Shown here one piece after another: positions 1-12,402 of a stretch of DNA of 64,000 nt. The notes under the pieces are model-generated. The model had not been told where the DNA came from and ran no database searches. It saw only the letters and a list, made by a program, of their open reading frames with translations. The DNA is from Mansonella perstans. Its lineage: Eukaryota > Nematoda > Chromadorea > Rhabditida > Onchocercidae. The position numbers were made by a program, and so were the translations under genes. The first letter of the stretch is position 1; every line of letters begins with the position of its first letter. Location of the stretch: contig JBAMDO010000136.1 of assembly GCA_037074765.1 (NCBI GenBank), positions 62,001-126,000 on the forward strand, read 5' to 3'.

Positions 1-3000
1 AGTAATTCTGATGTATTCAGGGTGCGATTCAAAAAACATGATATAAAACTTTACGGATAAAGTCTCCATATAAATTGAATGATTCCATTTTAAAAAAAAA
101 AGAGGAATGTTTTTAAATTCTTAAAAAGAAAAACAAGAACTATCACAGTGCATTCGGTATTGAATCATTCCATAAGCCTGACTTCAAGCATACAACCACT
201 TCGCTGCTATATAAGATGTGGTAATTTTGATGTATGAACTTCCCAGCTTTGAAGCATACTTGGACACCGCGTCGAAAAGTGATATTGGATAGATCAGCGA
301 TGACGTATCATTGTGAATCAAAGTTTCAGAAATAAACTGAAATAAACGAAGCATTTTGTGAAAAGAAAATTTTGCTTGTTTTTTTTAGTGTAATTTTTAT
401 ATTTTTGCTCGTAATGTTTATTATCAATGTTGGTTCCCTTCATTCGAACATAAAAATGAAAATAAAAACGAATAATAGTAAAAGTGGAAATGAATCGCAA
501 TTAAGATATTTGAGGCACTCAGAAAACTATTAATATCATGGACCCATTGGTTGTTAATACATCGCAATATGTGTTTTCCTGGTGTATACAGAATATTCTG
601 TGACAAAGCACATCTAAAGTATATTTACTAGTTCTTTTAACCTATCCTTTGATTTACTAGACATTTTCTCAGGTGATCCTGAAAAGATTAAGATCGAATG
701 GTTAATACCAATATGTGATAAGTTAATAGTGTACCAATACCTCAATTACTATATCACATTCCAGTGATGCTGGAAAATCATTCAAAATCAGTTAGCAAAA
801 TTGAATAGATCGAAATAAGTCATGGTTGACAATCATTGTGTCATTATCTATGAAAAATTGAGTGTTTCTGCTAATATTAATGCTTAGTCCACGATAATTA
901 GATGAGATAGTTCAATATATGGAACTTAAGTACAACCTAACCAAGAACTATTCATTACAGCACCATCACTACCAATCATACATCACCAGTTCCAGAACTA
1001 TTCAATGTGCAGCGTAAAAACGCGCTACGCTAAAACAAAAAAAAAAAAAGAACGAAAATTTGGAAAGCGGCATCGTAGTGTATTATCAATTCTATAAATG
1101 TATTAAAAAAAATTTATAGCTGATGAATGACACCTTTACACCTTCCTGAAGTTTCAGTCGTCTTTCTGGCTCATAACTTACTTCAACTATTGTTTCAGTT
1201 GGCACTAAAACAATTTCGATTCAATGGAAAAATAGAAAAAAAATTGCTAACAAAGTATATATATTAACAAACTATGACATTTAACCAACGTAATATTTCA
1301 AAAATTATATCAGCATCAATATTTTCGGAACCATTTTCGATTTGAGCCAAAAGTGGAAAAAAAATTAGCCCATTTGACCGTAGCACATATCAATGGAGAG
1401 AAGTTCACATTCATTTGACCTTTCAAATTAGATTCAATAAAAAAACTTCTTAGCGTTAAGTGATTACCCAATATTGAATTAATTTAGTTGGCAATTCGCA
1501 TCATTGTGGACTTGATTTTTTACCCCCCTATAGGCTCTTCATCATCATAATCCTCAAAGTGAATTTTTCATGAACTTTGATAAAATCGCACAATCTCATA
1601 ATTAACGTAATTGAACTACTATGCTATGGGTATTACTGTATGCTTTTCGCACAATAAATTACCATGCTCATATTACAGTTCTATGATAAAGTGCAGTAAA
1701 TAATGACCAACTATTGCTTCATTAATGATAAAAAAATAAAGAAAAGAAAAAAAAACACTAACATATTTACTATGTAGTCAATAGTTCCATTATTTTTTTA
1801 ATTGCATTACTGAAATAAAAACGAACAGAAAGATGGAAAAAGAAGGACAATATGGTCCATTATTATCGAATGAGTTAAATCAACCAAATGTCTTAAATAT
1901 TGTTATTAAAAGTGCAACAATGATTGAAATTCAATTCTATTTAATTTATTAACTGTCTGACCATAAGAAACAATTGCAAACAAGTTCCACTTTGAATTAG
2001 AAAAAAAAAATTAATGCAAGGAGAAATTGACAATTTAGAAAGAAAATCGAAAATAAAGCAATGGCAATGATTCATTTACGAGGATTGGGGCGTTTCTTTT
2101 TGAGAAATAATAAAAGATTCATATTTCTTTTAGGAGAAAAAAAAAATCAAAAACTATGATCAAATATCATTTAAAATTTAATGCTTATCATTCTAATCTC
2201 AATAACTTTTCCTCATGGTGATATGCTATTTTAAAATTGTATCAAATATCTTTTATTATTTGTGAAATACCATTAATTTTTCCATCTATGTAATTTAAGG
2301 CGTCCTTATCCCCTATTGTCTTATTTCCCTATCATTTTACCATAAAGTAACTTTTGCAACGAGATTAAATAATTTTAAAATTTCTTGGGATTGAGTAATT
2401 TTCAGTGTATTTGAGCGTGAAGCTGCATTAAATATTGTTAGGGCGGGAATTGAATTATTAGTGTTGGAGTTGACATTTTTAAGAGCGACCATTGCTGTGT
2501 TCATAGGTATGTGCGGTTGTTATGTCGATGTCGGTGTATGATTTCAGTATTGCCGTATCCGGTTGGATATCGGATAATGGCGTAATTTTTCTACAAGAAC
2601 TATTTTTTTTCTTTATTTCAACAGAATTATTCTTTTTTTACTTCAATACAACTCCACATATTTATAGAGTTATTTAAGCTTATGATAGCCTAAAGTTTTT
2701 CTTTTTTTTTTTCAGTTTATAATTTTTTATCAACAGAATTTCTAGTCTTTTCTAAAAAAAATTTGTTGATTTTCTTGTTTTTTTTAATATTTACTTTGTT
2801 ATTTCTTTTATTTAATCCTTAGATTTATCTTTTTTGATTTTTCTTTTCTGTTTTTTTTTTCTCTCATTAATTTATAATTTGATTAAGTGAGTTTGGTGCT
2901 TATTTTTTTGCTCTACAGATCTCCATTTCTCAAGCATTTTCTATGAGTTATTTATTCAACCATTTCCGAACATTCATTCGTCTTTTCTTATTTCCTGTAT

Positions 3001-3685
3001 CGTTTAACCGTAGTCAATTCGATTATCACTATAATACTACCTATGCATGCAGTTACCTTGTTTTTCCATTCATCGTCCCTGACCTTTCCTGAAGTAGTGT
3101 TAAAGCTTTTCTTTCTGTTCACGTTTCTTGTCGTAATGTTTGACCTTTACTTGTTTGACCTTTGCCTTCTCCTAGTTCCTTCGGAATGGAGGTTAATATT
3201 GATTTCAGTTATCTTCATTCTATTCGTTTGCATAATTGACATTGACTGTTTGATATTGTTTGTCATTTTGCATTTGCACAATCACTGAATTTGCATAGTT
3301 TCTGTTACTCGCAGTTTCAACGAAAAAATTAAAATTGATTGTTTGTTGTTACTTACAAGTTTTCGTTTTGTACCATGCAAATCATTAAAAATATCGAACC
3401 TCCCTTGATTATACGTCTGATGGATTACTTGAAAGAAAAAAAAAACAGGCACGATAACTAGTTGATTGGTCATACGAGTCAAATTTGTTATCCTGTGTGT
3501 TTTTTTTAATTCATCTTTTCGATAAATTGAATATTTCGAAAAGATAAACAGATGTAAGGTATCTTTTTTTTCTCATGATTGTGCTTGTGATAAGGCGAGA
3601 TCATTTGGTACTCTTTTTTATTTCAGGATTTGAGTAGTAGTATTTTGTAATAGTTATTGTTGTGAAGTCGTATGATTGATTGGTA
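1..3685. other. Non-coding upstream region
   Basis: I find no convincing coding exon here. The stretch is AT-rich with many short A or T runs. From about 2580 to 3040 the plus strand is strongly T-rich. The short open frames carry no recognisable motif and lack good flanking splice sites. The last kilobase probably includes the promoter and 5' leader of the F-box gene that starts at 3686, but I cannot point to a specific element. Confidence 0.6.
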
Positions 3686-6600
3686 ATGGCAGCTACTGAA
3701 AAAGAGAAAAGCATGCAGAACAATGATGGGTTCGATCTGATAAGCCATAGTGGTATATTTCATTTACCTGAACTTTTTTTTTTTAATAAGTCAGGTGTTG
3801 AGTAATTGAAGTCCTTAACAGAAATTTCATTTGGCGATTGAAGTTATATGTTGGCTTTCTTGTTTTTTTGTACAAGTACGAAGATGTGAATAGAAAATGT
3901 TAATGTTTGGGAGAATATATTGTCCGATACTAGGATGGTAGTATTGTTAAATAGCTTTACTTCCTACATTAATAGGATTCGTCAGACTTGCTAATGTTGC
4001 AGTTTCGACTGATGAATGGGATGCAAGAAAACAAGTGTATTTCAATGACGTCATTATGTGTAAGGTAGTCAGTTTCGTGAATGATATTAAGGATCGACAG
4101 AATTTGGAACTTTCTAGCATAATTATGAATGATTTGAGTTCGCGTGTTCCTTACATAAGCTGTAATAATGACAACAGTATTCTGGATATATATTTTACGG
4201 TATATCCTTTTGTTGTGTTTTTGTTTTTGTTATGTTTGTTATGTTCTACTCTTTTATTATTACTTATGGGAGTTCAGGTGCACGTGACTTGTATCATGTT
4301 TATGTTATTCTTGTGTTGGATAAATAGAAGACGTTGACTTCTTAGGTTCTTGGGTCAGGCTATTGTTTTTGCTATTAGTCGTTACTGTTACTTCAATTTT
4401 TGTGAAATCCCATAAATTCATCAAAAAAATTTTTTCTGATTTATTATTCCTTAGAGGGTCGAACCAGTAGTGAACATAAGTATTGCGGGCAACGATTTCA
4501 AGGCGACAGCATTAACCTCCAGTGTTCGACGTACCTGCGCGGACAATCCAATATGTCAGTCCAGTACTTGCATCCTCAAAATGCAGCATATTATAAAACG
4601 TTTCTCACGACAAATTCGTCGACTTCATATCGGTGGCATTTCGGATTTCGAGCGTCGACTAGGCTACATTCCAGATCATCAGGTATGAATTTGATTTTTT
4701 TTTTTTTGTAGTTGCTATTGTTGACTTCTACCGGCCATATTTCTTCTACTTTTTTTTTGGATATTAGCACCGAAAATTCGTTGTTTGTCTCTAATTATTT
4801 ACATTAACTTGTTCAATGACTATCGAAGCACCAAGTAGTTCTTTCTTAGCTCCTCACATATATCTTCATCCAATGAGAATTAGAGCTCATGAAGGTTTGA
4901 TGTAACAAACAAGAGGACAGGACCCATGCGGATAGCAGAATAGTTTCTTGAGTCAATCGGTAACGGACTTCCAATTTTTATGGTGTGTGGCCTACATTTA
5001 TTATGTTCTGTAGTATTACCATATTTTAGAAATACTACGAAGGATTTTGAAGTATTTGTTCTTTCTGAGAGAGGCTTATCTCTTAAAAATTGTTGTTACA
5101 AGTTTATAAGGGATAGGTAAGGTGAGCGAGAAATACTCGTAAAGGACTACAGGATATTCAGTTAAGCAATAAAAAATTTGTTTTGTAATAAAATCAGGTG
5201 AAGTGGAATTTACAATAGCGACCTTTTAATGAAGATTTATTTTGGACAAAAACCAGAGAGAAGCATATGTCAAAACCTTAAAATTGTTTTATAAGTCGAT
5301 TTTTGCTTATTTATTAATATTTACATGGGTGGACGGTTGTAAATGACACTGCCTCAAATGGGACATTCCTGGAGTGTTCGACGTTGCCTCCCGCCTCGTT
5401 TGGGTATTTCACTGTTCCGCTATCTACAACTTTCTTCTCAAGTCCCACTCAGCTCAGCTGCATGTGAGGATTGTTTTTACATTAACATTCATTTATTATT
5501 TGCAGCTTGTATTGAGTAGAGATCTGTGTGATGAATTCGATCGATTGAAAAATGTGGATTCGTTGGTTCTTCGCAATCTTTGCCTGATGTCTTCTGTAAT
5601 CGAGTACTGTAAGTTCTCATCAAGGTCGCCATTCCATAGAATATTTATCGATTTCATCTTTGTACGCTAAAATTTATTGTTTTAGGGAGCAGCAATGAAT
5701 GTGTTCTTAGCAATCGAATTTCTAGTCTTTGCTTCCATAGTATTTGGTTCGATCATGCCGAAGACATCGACAATTTTGTGGTGAGTTTCTTTTCTTCTTT
5801 ATTTTTAGCATGGCTAAGTTTTAGCAATGAAGCGTGAAATCATAACAAAGACTTAGACACATAATGTTTTTGCCCTATTTGCTGTGGTTTGGGTTACATA
5901 AACTGAATTCATCCCATAACATGAGTAGAAATGGGTAACATCATATTAGGAATATATAAGTTTAAGCGACTTCCTAAATTTGGTGATGATAATTAATATT
6001 TCAGTCGATAATTTCTGGAAGCGTCAAAAAATTATATCTCTCAGATTGCAGCGGTAAAACGATTATGAATATAGGGGAACGGCTTCGTATCCATCCCAAC
6101 AAACTTGATATGCTTTATATAGCCATCGATCATCGTACATTTCGTACTGTGGATCAGGCATATCAATTGTTTAGGGTGAGATATTCTTCTATTAAATAAT
6201 ATATTCATTATAACTTATAAATAAAAGAAAAAAAATTGTCTAACTATACAAAGGGAAGGGGACGAGAAGTTTGCAGTATAATCCTAAAGATTTTGCTTTT
6301 TAGGAAGTGTCTGAGTTAGTCAACAAATTGCATATTTGCGCCTGTTTCTCGCGTTTCGTCTGCCAACCTGGTTTTCGAATACTTGTAAATGTCATCTCTT
6401 TATTGCCCGAATTCCGGCAGATAACTACGGTAGAATTGGATTTAGGACCTTTGCGGAAGAATATGCGCACCTATGATCAATTCTTTGCTGGTGATTTATC
6501 TTTTGTTCTTTATTCCTGACATTATTATAATGATGTTATAATGGAATATTGTTGGACTAGCTTCTTATGATAATTCAGTCTATTTGGCGTGCAAAGTAGT

Positions 6601-7982
6601 TGCATATTTTGTTGAACATATAGTAAGCGAATCACTACATTTGTTTGCTACGATCAGCCTTCTTTACGACAAACAATGCTAAAATTTGGATACATTTAAC
6701 TGTGTTATTAGAACATCGTACAGATTTTATATCTTTCAAGAACTAGTGCACAAAAGTCGGATCTATATTTCATATCAAAAGATTATATTAAATTAGTTAT
6801 TTCAGGTCTACCTCAGATGTCACAGCTACGAGTGCTGCGTCTGTTCGGCTTTCCAATCAACTATGGTTGCATGGATCTTTGGAAGGCGATGTTGCGGTCT
6901 ATTTCGCAATTATTGCAGATCACCGAATTTTCGGTGATCAATTTGCTAAGAAATATTAGGACTGATGAATTAAAGGATTTTTGCGAATCGCTGCCTGCCA
7001 ATCTGAACACTTTTGCGCTTCATCACGTTCATCAATTGCAAGACAACCATTTCAGTCTTATTGCTCAGGTACCTTGTGACTTCTGCAAGAAATCTCAGCT
7101 ACTTTATAAGTGCTTTTTGAATTATAAAGCATAATGCTCTCATTTTTATATATGATGATTCAAGGACATATTTTGGAGAAGATATCTTAATCTTATTGTA
7201 AAGATTTCTGAGATATAATGAGAAGTTCAACGATGAAATCTTTTATGGGCTTATTAACAGTTCAGTACATGTTAGGAAAAATGAAGTTTACAGCGTTGTC
7301 CTCGACTGGACACATTATATGTGCGTGACTTGCGTTCAGTAACATCAGAGGGCATAATGAAAGCTTTGATGGAATTCCGAATGTTGACTAAGATAGCAGT
7401 ATGCCATTCGGGTCCAGTTACAAAGCAAGCCTACGAATTACTGGCCAATCGTGAAGCTATGCCGCATATCGAAGCAGTCATTCTGGGTGGTAACAGAGAT
7501 CATCAGAGTGGTGGTCAGTGTTCGCTTTTATTAATATTGTTGGTAGAACATTTAAAAATGTGTGGCTAGAAATACTTATAAAAGTTATGACTGGATATCA
7601 TTGAGAATTATCGCCTTCTTATTGAATATTTATATTGCGATGGATGCAAAGTTTGCTTTTCGAAATTTCTTAAAAATTCTTCCTTGCTATTGCTTCTTTC
7701 ATATATGCAGTTCTGAATCCTTGCATTCGTCACTAATAATTCATGACTGTATTAATCCTGCGATTAACTTAAACATTGTTTTTAGTTGTTCTGGAGGCTC
7801 TGTTACGTCGATTACCACAGTTCCGTGTGATAGGCACATGGAATCGATGGCGTGATTGTGAATATCATCTTTGGCGCAGTAGTAAAGCTTACAAGGAGTT
7901 ACTGGAGGCATCGTACTATGCCGATTGTCCAGGATGTGGCAAAGATGTGAGCTTGATTGATGATGATGATGACATTATGTAG
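3686..7982 (+). CDS. F-box / leucine-rich-repeat protein (ten exons)
   Basis: Exons: 3686-3749, 4003-4145, 4455-4682, 5506-5608, 5686-5780, 6005-6175, 6304-6490, 6806-7068, 7294-7513, 7786-7982. All phases agree and give 556 aa. Residues ~33-69 look like an F-box (VYFNDVIMCKVVSFVNDIKD, then RQNLEL). F-box proteins are substrate adaptors of SCF ubiquitin ligases through Skp1 (family knowledge). The rest alternates Leu-rich strands and helices (SVKKLYLSDC, QLRVLRLFGF, RLDTLYVRDL), as expected of a leucine-rich-repeat substrate-binding domain. The C-terminus has a CPGC motif and an Asp run before the stop. The start is the first ATG of the open exon (MAATEKEKSMQ). The donor after exon 2 is the least certain junction, since an earlier AAG|GTAGTC would remove most of the F-box. 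The exon 9 donor could also lie 3 bp earlier. The substrate is unknown. Confidence 0.82.
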
Positions 7983-9166
7983 AGCAAATCATCCAATTTC
8001 CTACAATCGCTTCAATAGCTTACGGCTGGTTGTATAATGATGTTGTATGTATTATATATAAAGATGTATTTGTCTCGCATATCCTGCCATCAACCTTAGG
8101 TTTTTTATTTAAGAGACGTATCTTTGTCACATATTGTTTATACATTCATTAATTATTCTTGATGGGTTAGCCATATTTATTACTGCGGGGAACTTAAGAT
8201 TTCATTGTAGGTAAAAGGAAGAATGGTCTTCTCCTTCTTTTGTTTCCAAAAAGATAGATGCTTTTCTTTTTTTCTTTTTTTTTTTTTATTTTTTTTTTTT
8301 TTTTTTTTGCGCTCGATTTTATTGAGGGAGAAGATAGCGAGGAGAAGCAAATACATACTAAATGTTTGACGGAATGTAAAGATCGTGATACACGATATAA
8401 AGAATAAGCACTATTAGCATATACCAGCTTATTAAGAATTTTTATTTCTAATGATTTTTATTTTATTACTAATTAGCCATTATGCCAAGCAATATTTCCA
8501 TGGAGCTTATTTTTTGCTTTATTGTATATCACTATCATTTCTTTTTTCTTTTCCTGTTTCTTTTTTTTTTTTTCGATTCATTTTCGGGATGTCTCATACC
8601 GAAATAAACTGAGCGCAGCTACTATCGTCCATGAACCATTCTGCCTGTGAAAGGAAAGAAACAATCTGGAAGTATGAAAAGACAGTTATAAAAGCCTAAA
8701 ATTAATCGTAACAAGTGTCCGAAAATTCCAACTTCTTGTGAGTAGTTTTTTCCCGAAACTATCAACCATTTAAACAAAGCTCCAGATAAAGTACTAGACG
8801 CATACAGCTGTGGCAGAGTAATGAGGACTCGCTATCATCCAGCGATTGTACCATTTTCGAAAATCGTCAACTGATTACGGTAGCCAGAAGAATCGAAACA
8901 TTTTTTCAATACATTTACCGATTAGAAAACCCGTAGAGGCATGAAAAATATGTGAGCCATATACAGAAATGAATAGCGTCGAAGAATGGTTTTAATGTTT
9001 AGTGCTACCTCAAGATTAAAAGTTTATTCAATGAAAATATGCTCAGTATAAGATCAGAAACGGAAAGCTTTTAATGCAATCACAAATTATAATTATAATT
9101 CGACCACACAGTTACGACAAATCCTAAACATATACACATGATTTGAAAATTGTAGGCAAGTGATGA
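7983..9166. other. Convergent 3' flanks with T-runs
   Basis: This spacer separates the F-box gene (+) from the NDUFB1-like gene (-). It contains long T-rich runs at about 8260-8308 and 8560-8573, probably UTR or spacer. AATAAA-like signals occur on both strands. A possible tiny minus-strand exon at 8594-8644 is discussed under findings. Nothing else is supported. Confidence 0.5.
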
Positions 9167-10085
9167 CTAATATTTCCAAATATCCTCACCCTCTGGTATT
9201 TCAGCAATTCGATCTGTAAACATTTTACTTTTTCCTTTCATCATACTTGCTTTGTACATACCTTGTCGATCAAAGCAATGACCTGAAATATATTTTCTAA
9301 TTAATTTAATATTTCCAGATAAAAAGTTGTCATCTCTTTCCTACACTTCCACATTCAACGTTGAAAACTTCAATTTCAAACTAACTGAAAATTCATTTAA
9401 CTTTTGCCAGCAAATGAATTCAGATGTTAGATCTCTTTTGTAAAAGTGACCAAATGCAGAGGAAGGGAAGCAATATGTACTGTAATGATTTCTATTTAAA
9501 TGGTTTATTATTATTTTTTTTCAATAGAATATTTAAGATTTTCTATTTATAAAAAAAAGTTACAAATAAGGTTTGCCTTTTCTTCTTGGAAATTTAATGA
9601 GAGATTTTATTCAGTGTATAATAAATGATGGCATCAGTGTCACATTCATCAAAAAAGCTCAAAGAATTTTATAATTCAATTCGTGAGGGGAAGTAGCATA
9701 AGAAGGTGTATAAGGTATTCTATTTTTCAAAACACTACGTACAACGATAGAGATTACTGTCACATAACTAATAGGCAAAATAAAAAACTCGTAGAAGACT
9801 TAAGATGATCTCTGATAGAAAGGACTATTTGAAATTCGACAATTGAAAGATGAACTGCTTGGAAAGCAGAACCCAGAAAACAAGGCATGCAAATTAATTG
9901 GAAGATAGAAAAGCCTAGACATAAGTAAAACGTAGAGATAAATGATCCAATGCGGTAGTAGGGAAAAATCAAACTACGGGAAGAGTAGGCTCACCGATAT
10001 ATGCCATCACAGCTAACGATGACCAAAATCCTTTCCTCTCCCAAATTGCTTTCTTGAAAAAATATTTCAGCGTAAATGTTCCCAT
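9167..10085 (-). CDS. NDUFB1: NADH dehydrogenase (complex I) beta subunit 1-like
   Basis: Two coding exons, 10085-9995 and 9282-9167, are joined in phase across a 712-bp intron and give 68 aa. The protein has one membrane segment (FWSSLAVMAYIGHCFDRQG). A basic tail follows, with KSKMF and a final DIWKY. This matches the NDUFB1/MNLL pattern of a short single-pass protein with hydrophobic segment, G-x-x-x-DR, K-S-x-x-F and terminal WK (known family feature). The family subunit sits in the membrane arm of mitochondrial complex I. The start ATG at 10085 follows an in-frame TAA, so it is probably the true start. The exon itself opens at an acceptor at 10127, leaving a short leader. A different frame through the same exon is also open and continues from the exon at 10180-10330 (see next entry). 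Size and motif order agree with the family. I could not run a search. Confidence 0.65.
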
Positions 10086-10165
10086 TTACAGATGGATTGA
10101 CTGTTTGGACTGGATGAGAAAACTGGCCTGGAATATATAATTTAAAAAAGATGAAAATATCAAAC

Positions 10166-10330
10166 CTAAATTATTTCACGCCTATTCTCGTCACGCATTG
10201 CGTCAAGAATTGTTGTATAACCCTTTGCCTTTAAACTTTTCATTGTACGCCAATCGGAAATGATAAATGTTGCAGCTAATATAGGCCAAATCCATACAGC
10301 TAATACTCGTTTAGTGGAAGATCGAAACAT
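10166..10330 (-). CDS. Small single-pass membrane protein frame upstream of NDUFB1
   Basis: From ATG at 10330 an open frame gives 54 aa with a hydrophobic segment (RVLAVWIWPILAATFIISDW) followed by a basic helix ending DENRREII. It could end at its own TAG at 10168-10166. Alternatively it could splice at 10180 (C|GTGAAA) to the acceptor at 10127. In that case it reads through the NDUFB1 exon in another frame and stops at 9270, giving about 98 aa. Its size and N-terminal basic plus hydrophobic layout resemble small mitochondrial inner-membrane proteins, but I do not recognise the family. The gap to the NDUFB1 exon is only about 40-50 bp, so the two may share a transcript or be separated by trans-splicing. 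Confidence 0.5.
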   Translation of the reverse strand: MFRSSTKRVLAVWIWPILAATFIISDWRTMKSLKAKGYTTILDAMRDENRREII

Positions 10331-11017
10331 CTGTAAATAATCGAAACATATGAAATTATACTTAAAAAGTGAACTATTTCATCGGGTCAAATTTTTTCAA
10401 CAATTTTTCAAACAATCTAAAACTTAAAATTAAAGTGAAGATTATTCGAAAATTCCATATGCTAGATGGGTATTTATGATAATGTTGAATTAAACTGTAT
10501 CAAATTACAGTAAATAACTTGAACTTCCCATTTACTTTGCTCACATGAATCAGGTATCTCGGTGATGCCACCGAGTAAATAACACTTTAACCGAAAATAC
10601 GCGGGTCAGATATCCCGGTGATACCACCCAGTAAATAACACTTTAATCGAAAATGCACGAGCAACCGTTAAATACCGGTGATCTATCCAGGATGGAAAAT
10701 ATGAAATTAACATTTTGCCGTTGAAATGGTCGTTGGTGTGAATTGGTGTGCTAACATTTGTTTGTAGTGCAGTGCGATTGAGATCTGAGATATCTTAGAG
10801 ATTTCTGGTGATCAAATAATCAATTCGTTTAGGCAATTGATAGTCTATCAAGTGTCTTTGAATAATTTGTTGAATGATGATCAATTAATTCTGGTTAATC
10901 GATTTCTTTCTCTTTTATATTTTTTATATATTTGAATATATAACAGATATTTGTCAAATGCTAGTAATAGCAAAGAAAAAAAATAAATCGACTATGTATT
11001 TACAGGTGTATTTTGTT
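10331..11017. promoter_or_regulatory. Divergent intergenic region with repeat units
   Basis: This spacer separates the minus-strand unit starting at 10330 from KXD1 (+) at 11018, so it should hold both promoters (inference from gene orientation). It contains the 56-bp tandem repeat at 10550-10661. A TTTACAG acceptor ends at 11005, 12 bp before the KXD1 ATG, and could be a leader trans-splice site. No TATA box or other element can be assigned with confidence. Confidence 0.4.
10550..10661. repeat. Two tandem 56-bp units with an internal hairpin
   Basis: Unit 1 is 10550-10605 and unit 2 is 10606-10661. They share TCAG-TATC-CGGTGAT-CCACC-AGTAAATAACACTTTAA-CGAAAAT. Unit 1 holds a 7-bp perfect inverted repeat around a 4-base loop (CTCGGTGATGCCACCGAG, 10558-10575). 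Unit 2 keeps a shorter, degraded version at 10614-10631. A partial third echo (ACCGGTGAT) is near 10673. The repeat lies in a divergent promoter. Confidence 0.8.
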
Positions 11018-12053
11018 ATGGCTGATACTTCCATATCTTCTACATCAACAACAACGGATAGTAATGGAGAACATTTTGTAGAGATGTTCATGTCACAGGT
11101 TGATGAAAAAGATATCGGCACAATTATAGAATTACAGAGGAAATCGTAAGATTCTTTTCATTTCTTATTAAAATTTTTAAATCATTACTTGTTCCAAATT
11201 ATTATTTTTTAAATTATTACTGTTAAATTATTACAACTAACTTAAGTTAACATTATCATTTTATACTCATACTTTTTTCCGTAACTATAAAAAATATTCG
11301 CTAAGACTACCAAAAGCTTTTTATGGTCATTACGGAATCTTCCGAATGGCATTTCCTGATAGATGCATCACAATTAACATGATTTATTAATAAATGGACA
11401 TGATTAATATTGTCATTTAATACATTTATTTAATGTTAACACATATAAGATATTATGGTTGTTTTGTATGTAATTATTTTATTTCATTGTATAATGAAAA
11501 ACAACAATTATCTTAATGATTGATTTTTTATGCATACAAATTACGATTTTCTTCTTTTTTTCTTTGTTGATAGTATATGACATTTAAGAGTAATTCATGA
11601 GTTTTTGAGATTAATACGATTCGAGAAAACCAATGAAATGTTAACAAATTGTTGCACATTATCAGCTAACAGACTTGAAGAAGCACGAAAAAATTTAGCC
11701 GAAAATAGGCAATTAATATTGGAAATGAAATCCGATTTGGAATCTATTTTTCGGCGAATACGCATTTTTAAGCAGAATTATACTACCAAATATGCTGATA
11801 TTTATAAAAAAATTGGTGAGTTAACATTTCTATTTGGACACATTCACTGATATGTTAAACTATATTAGTAAATGATGCACTTTTAACTACATCTTTATCA
11901 TTGTATTCAATTATATCTTCGAATTTTCAGATAAAATTTCGTTCTTCTGAAATCATTTCGAAATTGTCATTTTTTCAAATAATTTGATAACATTGCTGTT
12001 TAGTGTTTTTTTTTCCAGAGCAACAATACCGGGATGAAGAAAACGATGAGTAG
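11018..12053 (+). CDS. kxd-1: KxDL motif-containing protein 1 (BORC subunit)
   Basis: Exons 11018-11145, 11589-11815 and 12019-12053 join in phase to give 129 aa. The central block reads RFEKTNEML, then LSANRLEEARK, then MKSDLESIFRRIR. This is the diagnostic KxDL-family core: RFEKTNEML, then a Lys-x-Asp-Leu motif (here K-S-D-L) followed by xSIFRRIR. KXD1 is a helical subunit of the BLOC-1-related complex (BORC) on lysosomes, which controls lysosome positioning through Arl8 (established for the family). The N-terminus is Ser/Thr-rich and probably disordered. The C-terminus is acidic (RDEENDE). The acceptor of exon 2 (TTTAAG at 11588) is weak but is the only one in phase. The start follows a TTTACAG site at 11005. 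Confidence 0.86.
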
Positions 12054-12402
12054 GATAAGCATATATGTCCATCAGAAATCTATCCAAAAATAATATAAAA
12101 GTTTGGTGATATTTTAATCTTGCTTTTATATATGACGGACAACTTCCATCTAGCTTAGAAATAGGTAGAGATACGTACTTGCAAGAAGTTTTTTAAATAT
12201 TTGATAAGGAAAGAGACAAAATAGTTGTCGTACTTCATTACAGTAATAACCTACCATTTATCCCTTTGAAAATTACTGTTACTGATGAATTTTCTGTTCT
12301 CCAGTTTGTTTCTTGTTTCATTTTTTATAAGACCAATAAAACAGTTTACTTCTTGTTCAAAATACAAACTTACAATTGAATTACGACCTCTTTTAAATAC
12401 AT

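Noticed and set aside
3043..3288. 81-codon hydrophobic plus-strand frame upstream of the F-box gene
   Set aside because: T-rich DNA giving Phe/Leu/Ile/Val. No signal-peptide context or downstream coding exon.
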